A DNA stretch of 9,191 nucleotides from DASWYB01 sp036405195. Its GTDB lineage: Bacteria; Patescibacteriota; UBA1384; 2-12-FULL-50-11; DASWYB01. Both the position numbers and the translations under genes were made by a program. Below the pieces are notes generated by a model that was given only the letters and a program-made list of their open reading frames with translations, ran no database searches and was not told the origin of the DNA. Shown in pieces: positions 6,191 through 9,191 of this stretch (position 1 is its first letter; each line of letters starts with the position of its first letter). The stretch is taken from positions 1 to 9,191 of the forward strand of contig DASWYB010000074.1 of assembly GCA_036405195.1 (NCBI GenBank), given 5' to 3'.

Positions 6191-7540
6191 CTAACGTACG
6201 ACAATAGGTTGAGATAAAAGCCATAAGGTCATTACCGTATAGCCAACCATAAGCAAAAGCATAGGATACTGGCTCTTCGTTGCTTGTTGCGTATTAGGAA
6301 AGAGATGCATCGCGACAACATGGGCAAACCAGACGCCAGCAATGTGAGCCGCGACAATAAAGCCAATCTCAGTAAACCAGACTGCTTTCGCGCCAAGTAA
6401 GAGATTCGTTTGAGCAAAGTCAGCCGTGCCAAAAAGGTTCCAGCCAAACCCAAACGGATCAGAAAGGAACGCAAGCATTGAGGGAGCAGCCACAATGGTT
6501 AATGAGAAGTTATGCGCCAGCGTATAGCCGAAGGCGATTGGGATGAGCGACCACACGAAACGGTAGGCCAGGGTTTTAAAGTCATACGTATTGCCCATTA
6601 GTTTTCGCATAATCCCAATCGCTGCGAGATAGAGTGCATAGAATGGGATTGGTGCCAGTATCAGACCAAGCGTATCAGCAATTTTATATGTTGACCCGGT
6701 GAAACCGAGAGCTTGAATCCAGTCAAACCAAAGCGTGCTTTCTTTCAAACTATCAAAACTAGCACCGGCTAGTAGGACGCTTGCCAGTCCAAGCGTCCAC
6801 CAATGAGCCGTGGCAGCTTTTGTTCCTTTGTAAGGGTTAGTGAGAATAAGAGAGGTGTTATCGTCGCTTATACGAACAAAAGCAAGCTTCCCAATAAAAC
6901 CGTAGAGAACGGAGAACAACTCACCTTCCGTATACCAATTGTCGTAGAAACGAGAAAAGACAATCGCAAACCAGCTATATCCCAGGAGAGCGAGTCCTAC
7001 CGTCGAAGGTATAAATGATTTTCCTGATACCAGTTCCAACCAAAATAATCCTAAGAGCAGCACGACCCCAACCCAGCCAGAAACTTGTTTGCCTGTTTTC
7101 CTTGGTAAGCCGGTAGCATATGCCAGCGTCTTCCAAGGATTAAGCTTGTCCCAGAGGTTTCCGATCAGTGCACTTAAGATACTAAAGCCAATTAAAAAGT
7201 AGACCCAGAAAAAGGTCGGAGCAAAGTTCTTAGATAGGTCATCTGCGCCAAACGCGCCTGTAGCAATTGTTAACAGGAGGAGAAGGACGGCCAATACTCG
7301 TCCACCTTTAAGTACGGACGACAGCCAAGGTACATGAACGATCCGATTGAGCTCTTTTCCGCTTGATGGTTTATTGAAAAATAAGCCAAGGGCAAAGAAA
7401 GACACCGCCACCGCCACACCAGCACCAGCTAAATAGTAGTGAAGCGGGACGGGTAGTTTATACACTTCACCAATCCCGTGGGCTGAAGCAATAGCGGGAA
7501 ATAAGAACGTGAAGATAGTGGCGAACAGAAGTTGACTCAT
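6191..7540 (-). CDS. Polytopic membrane protein, actinobacterial 'fenitrothion hydrolase'-annotated family
   Basis: This protein has 449 residues and about 11-12 membrane helices. It opens with a hydrophobic signal segment ending I-A-S-A followed by H-G-I-G-E, so the mature protein would begin with histidine (H21). Conserved-looking histidines occur late in the chain, in A-A-H-I-A-G-V-W-F-A-H-V-V-A-M-H-L, arranged as a helix that could bind heme or metal. Actinobacterial proteins of this size with an AHG N-terminus are often auto-annotated as fenitrothion hydrolase; I see no hydrolase motif and would not transfer that activity. The ATG at 7540 is one base after the upstream TAG, suggesting translational coupling. 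An in-frame TTG at 7570 has GAGG upstream and would give a more normal basic signal-peptide n-region (K, R), so it is a serious alternative start. It is the third gene of the DUF3105/cupredoxin-like operon. Confidence 0.72.
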   Translation of the reverse strand: MSQLLFATIFTFLFPAIASAHGIGEVYKLPVPLHYYLAGAGVAVAVSFFALGLFFNKPSSGKELNRIVHVPWLSSVLKGGRVLAVLLLLLTIATGAFGADDLSKNFAPTFFWVYFLIGFSILSALIGNLWDKLNPWKTLAYATGLPRKTGKQVSGWVGVVLLLGLFWLELVSGKSFIPSTVGLALLGYSWFAIVFSRFYDNWYTEGELFSVLYGFIGKLAFVRISDDNTSLILTNPYKGTKAATAHWWTLGLASVLLAGASFDSLKESTLWFDWIQALGFTGSTYKIADTLGLILAPIPFYALYLAAIGIMRKLMGNTYDFKTLAYRFVWSLIPIAFGYTLAHNFSLTIVAAPSMLAFLSDPFGFGWNLFGTADFAQTNLLLGAKAVWFTEIGFIVAAHIAGVWFAHVVAMHLFPNTQQATKSQYPMLLLMVGYTVMTLWLLSQPIVVR

Positions 7541-7541
7541 A

Positions 7542-7979
7542 CTATTTCGGATACACTTCGAGGATACCAATGGCCTTACCTCTTTCTTCCAATTCGATTT
7601 CAAAACGGCCGGTTTTATCGGCGGTAAGATCTATCTGCGCAGGTGTACCTGGTCCTACTGCTTGGCTTAAATCGTAACCATGCAAATGAACTTCGTCGGC
7701 TACTTGTGAGGTTACTTTAATTGTTGCTTTTTCGCCTTCTTTGACACGTAACGTCTGAGCTGTAAGTGTTAAGTCTGCTGGGACATTGATAATAAGTTCC
7801 GCAACGCTAGGCGTTGGAGAAGGTATAGGCGATGCTTCGCTGCTCGCAGTAGTCGACTGCTGTCCCGTCGGCGTTGCTGTAACGGCAGGCTCGGGATTTG
7901 CTGACTTATTAAAAAAGAAAATTGCTGCGAGGAGCACTAGTACTCCGATCGCAATAAATATGGCTGAAGAATTTTTCAT
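7542..7979 (-). CDS. Membrane-anchored cupredoxin-like domain protein
   Basis: This 145-residue protein has a TM anchor at about 6-23, then a Ser/Thr/Pro linker (about 28-60, with P-T-P and P-S-P-T-P), and a beta-sandwich at about 60-145. The domain carries the run D-E-V-H-L-H-G-Y-D at 95-103, a glycine turn V-G-P-G-T (108-112) and a closing G-R-F-E-I-E-L-E-E-R-G (124-134). This resembles small cupredoxin-like proteins found next to the AHG membrane protein family in actinobacteria. H98 and H100 are candidate ligands, but the Cys and Met of a type 1 copper site are absent, so blue-copper electron transfer is unlikely; a structural or metal-chaperone role is possible. The start at 7979 has AGGAG upstream; a longer in-frame reading back to 8057 lacks such support and would overlap the DUF3105 gene. 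Confidence 0.8.
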   Translation of the reverse strand: MKNSSAIFIAIGVLVLLAAIFFFNKSANPEPAVTATPTGQQSTTASSEASPIPSPTPSVAELIINVPADLTLTAQTLRVKEGEKATIKVTSQVADEVHLHGYDLSQAVGPGTPAQIDLTADKTGRFEIELEERGKAIGILEVYPK

Positions 7980-7983
7980 GCGA

Positions 7984-7988
7984 CTCCT
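7984..7988 (-). promoter_or_regulatory. Ribosome binding site AGGAG for the cupredoxin-like gene
   Basis: AGGAG begins inside the stop codon of the DUF3105 gene (TAGGAG) and lies 4 bases before the ATG at 7979. It fixes the start and shows the two genes are translated from one message. Confidence 0.65.
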
Positions 7989-8505
7989 AATCGGGAACTT
8001 GTTCAGGGCCTTTATTCTTATTGCGGCCAATAAATTCTTGAATCTTTGCTTCATCAACGCTATCTAACTTAGAGATTTTACCCCAAGACGCTAAAGCAAT
8101 AACGCTATCGTTTTGGACTCGAGGCGACAGTACAACCTTACTGCGATATCCGCGTGCAATCTCAGTGAGTTTATCTACGATCTCTTGTGACGCGGTTTGT
8201 GGATTGTACGTAATCCAAACGCCACCATGCTCGAGGTTGTGTACGAGTGTTTCGTCTTGAATCTGCTCGGTTTTTATTCCCCAAGGGGCAGGCTGTATGT
8301 AGTGAGAACCAGATGTAGGTGGGTTAGAGTTGTATTCCGGCCGGGGCGAACCGTCAGGAATGTGTTTTGCCTCAAGCAAAGCAACTTCTTCGCCAACTGC
8401 TTCTTTACCCGCGTATTTTGCACTGGGGTCTGCCGAAGTGATTCCGATGATAATAGCCAGTACTGCGACTGTTATTCCACCGATTAGGAGTACGCCTTTA
8501 TCCAT
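7987..8505 (-). CDS. DUF3105 domain protein, N-terminally anchored
   Basis: This 172-residue protein has one N-terminal helix (about 5-24) that anchors it, with the rest outside the cytoplasm. The body carries the DUF3105 signatures: H-I-P-D-G (48-52), Y-N-S-N-P-P-T-S-G-S-H-Y (58-69), W-G (75-76) and L-V-H-N-L-E-H-G-G-V (87-96). The histidines H68, H89 and H93 sit in the most conserved parts and could bind a metal ion; no activity is established for the family as far as I know. The ATG at 8505 has GAGGA 5 bases upstream; a GTG at 8517 would place the start before that site. It is the first gene of a three-gene minus-strand operon, followed after 7 bases by the cupredoxin-like gene. Confidence 0.85.
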   Translation of the reverse strand: MDKGVLLIGGITVAVLAIIIGITSADPSAKYAGKEAVGEEVALLEAKHIPDGSPRPEYNSNPPTSGSHYIQPAPWGIKTEQIQDETLVHNLEHGGVWITYNPQTASQEIVDKLTEIARGYRSKVVLSPRVQNDSVIALASWGKISKLDSVDEAKIQEFIGRNKNKGPEQVPD

Positions 8506-8510
8506 ATAAA

Positions 8511-8515
8511 TCCTC
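8511..8515 (-). promoter_or_regulatory. Ribosome binding site GAGGA for the DUF3105 gene
   Basis: GAGGA lies 5 bases before the ATG at 8505 and decides for that start rather than the in-frame GTG at 8515-8517. The remaining 47 bases up to the next gene (8516-8562) are AT-rich with several imperfect -10-like hexamers (for example TAATAT at 8544-8549) but no convincing -35 partner and no hairpin. Confidence 0.6.
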
Positions 8516-8562
8516 ACATTTAATACTAAGCTTATACGTTACTATATTACCATAAAATCGCA

Positions 8563-9183
8563 TCAAACCTGTTGATTGTAGAGTGGGTCTATCCTTTGCT
8601 CTGTGAACTTTGAAACTGTCAAATCAAGAGCTTGTCGGATCGCATCATGTAATATGGCGTCTTTTACTCGTTCGCCACGCTTTCGTTTATTGGCATAAAG
8701 TATAAGGTCGTCTAAGCACTCTTCAAGTGAGCTATCGAGTCCTACTTCGTACCAGAGTTTTCTGGTTAAGAATGGGATGACTTGTTCAAGCTGCTCATCG
8801 GTAAGTGTTACATCGTAATGAATTTTAAGTAATTCAGCTGTCTTCTTGGCTACTACGGGCTCGTAAGCCACGGGTCGATGTTCTACAAGAATACCGCGTA
8901 TCTCATCGGCTACCCGTTGCTTTTCCTTCATTGGCACAAGAGCCAAAAGAGATGTTGCATGGTTGCGAACATCTAATCGAGATAAATTCTGACCACCAGA
9001 CTGCTCTAAGAGTTCTCGTAAATCGTCGAGCTGCTCTTCTCTGAATTGCCGAGGTGAGTCTGATTTTGCGCTAGCCTTTTGCCACCACTCAAGTTCTTTG
9101 ATCAATGTAACAAGCCGAGCTGTTTCAGTATCGGGCATCACAATATCGTACTTATCTTTGATAAGTTTCTTGGTCTGTTTCAT
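8563..9183 (-). CDS. Hypothetical helical protein with internal repeat
   Basis: I do not recognise this 206-residue protein. It has no signal peptide or membrane helix, is rich in charged residues and reads as mostly alpha-helical. Two segments align without gaps: residues 6-34 and 117-145 share L-x-K-x-x-Y-D, then D at the same position and a closing W plus an aromatic residue, with hydrophobic positions matching between them. This suggests an internal duplication of a helical unit. The second unit is followed by L-E-E-C-L-D-D-L-I, the first by Q-L-D-D-L-R-E-L-L after a longer spacer. The basic stretch K-R-K-R-G-E-R (166-172) could touch nucleic acid. The ATG at 9183 is near the window edge and only a weak AGAG precedes it. 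It lies 57 bases before the DUF3105 gene on the same strand, so co-transcription is possible. Confidence 0.7.
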   Translation of the reverse strand: MKQTKKLIKDKYDIVMPDTETARLVTLIKELEWWQKASAKSDSPRQFREEQLDDLRELLEQSGGQNLSRLDVRNHATSLLALVPMKEKQRVADEIRGILVEHRPVAYEPVVAKKTAELLKIHYDVTLTDEQLEQVIPFLTRKLWYEVGLDSSLEECLDDLILYANKRKRGERVKDAILHDAIRQALDLTVSKFTEQRIDPLYNQQV

Positions 9184-9191
9184 CTCTAATT

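Noticed and set aside
7542..7603. A longer polytopic membrane protein starting at TTG 7603
   Set aside because: It would overlap the cupredoxin-like gene by 62 bases without a ribosome site at that TTG; the ATG at 7540 or the TTG at 7570 is better.
8197..8487. A 96-codon plus-strand open frame with Cys-rich end
   Set aside because: It is the antisense reading of the DUF3105 gene; the cysteines come from the complement of its conserved codons.
8528..8536. AAGCTT palindrome in the gap before the DUF3105 gene as a terminator or operator
   Set aside because: The stem is only three base pairs per side with no loop and no T-run, so it cannot act as a terminator, and there is no matching copy elsewhere in the window.
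1..9191. UGA recoded as glycine, as in some candidate phyla
   Set aside because: Genes such as the CDF (1280-1282) and the 206-residue protein (8563-8565) end properly at TGA and no in-frame TGA is needed inside a conserved domain; the TGA at 4058-4060 is explained by the frameshift.

Overview
The window looks like a metal-handling island on a bacterial chromosome or a mobile segment of one. Genes are closely packed, Shine-Dalgarno sites are mostly clear, and UGA is used as a stop, so recoding groups such as SR1/Gracilibacteria are unlikely. The protein set points to a Gram-positive-type or candidate-phyla (Patescibacteria/Saccharibacteria-like) bacterium: a VanW-type C-terminus, a CmtR-like ArsR sensor, DUF3105, and a cupredoxin-like protein next to a polytopic AHG protein. 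Much of the metal module resembles actinobacterial families. The taxonomic call is an inference of modest confidence. I saw no rRNA, tRNA, CRISPR, insertion sequence or convincing intrinsic terminator, and no gene-free stretch exceeds about 60 bases.

Layout. (1) 1-1282, plus strand: the end of a VanW-family gene, then an 85-residue exported membrane protein, then a full-length cation diffusion facilitator (CDF) that overlaps it by ATGA. (2) 1286-5221, minus strand: an operon read from 5221 downward, with a P1B heavy-metal ATPase (broken by one extra G in a G7 run), a FtsX/MacB/DevC-type permease and its ABC ATPase. (3) 5222-5270: a 49-base divergent control region with a perfect 8-bp inverted repeat overlapping a TATAAT box. 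(4) 5271-6186, plus strand: a CmtR-like Cd/Pb sensor and an overlapping short CDF-like transporter. (5) 6191-8505, minus strand: DUF3105 protein, anchored cupredoxin-like protein and an about 449-residue polytopic membrane protein, spaced so tightly that they form one operon. (6) 8563-9183, minus strand: an unrecognised, mostly helical protein with an internal repeat.

How it fits together. The CmtR-like repressor probably sits on the divergent operator and controls both the ATPase/ABC operon and its own operon with the CDF-like protein. With the upstream CDF, this gives three possible routes of metal export from the cytoplasm. The DUF3105/cupredoxin-like/polytopic trio would act at the outer face of the membrane and is the best candidate for an undescribed system; its substrate is unknown. 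The ABC pair is richer in G+C in patches than the ATPase gene it follows, which suggests a separate origin.
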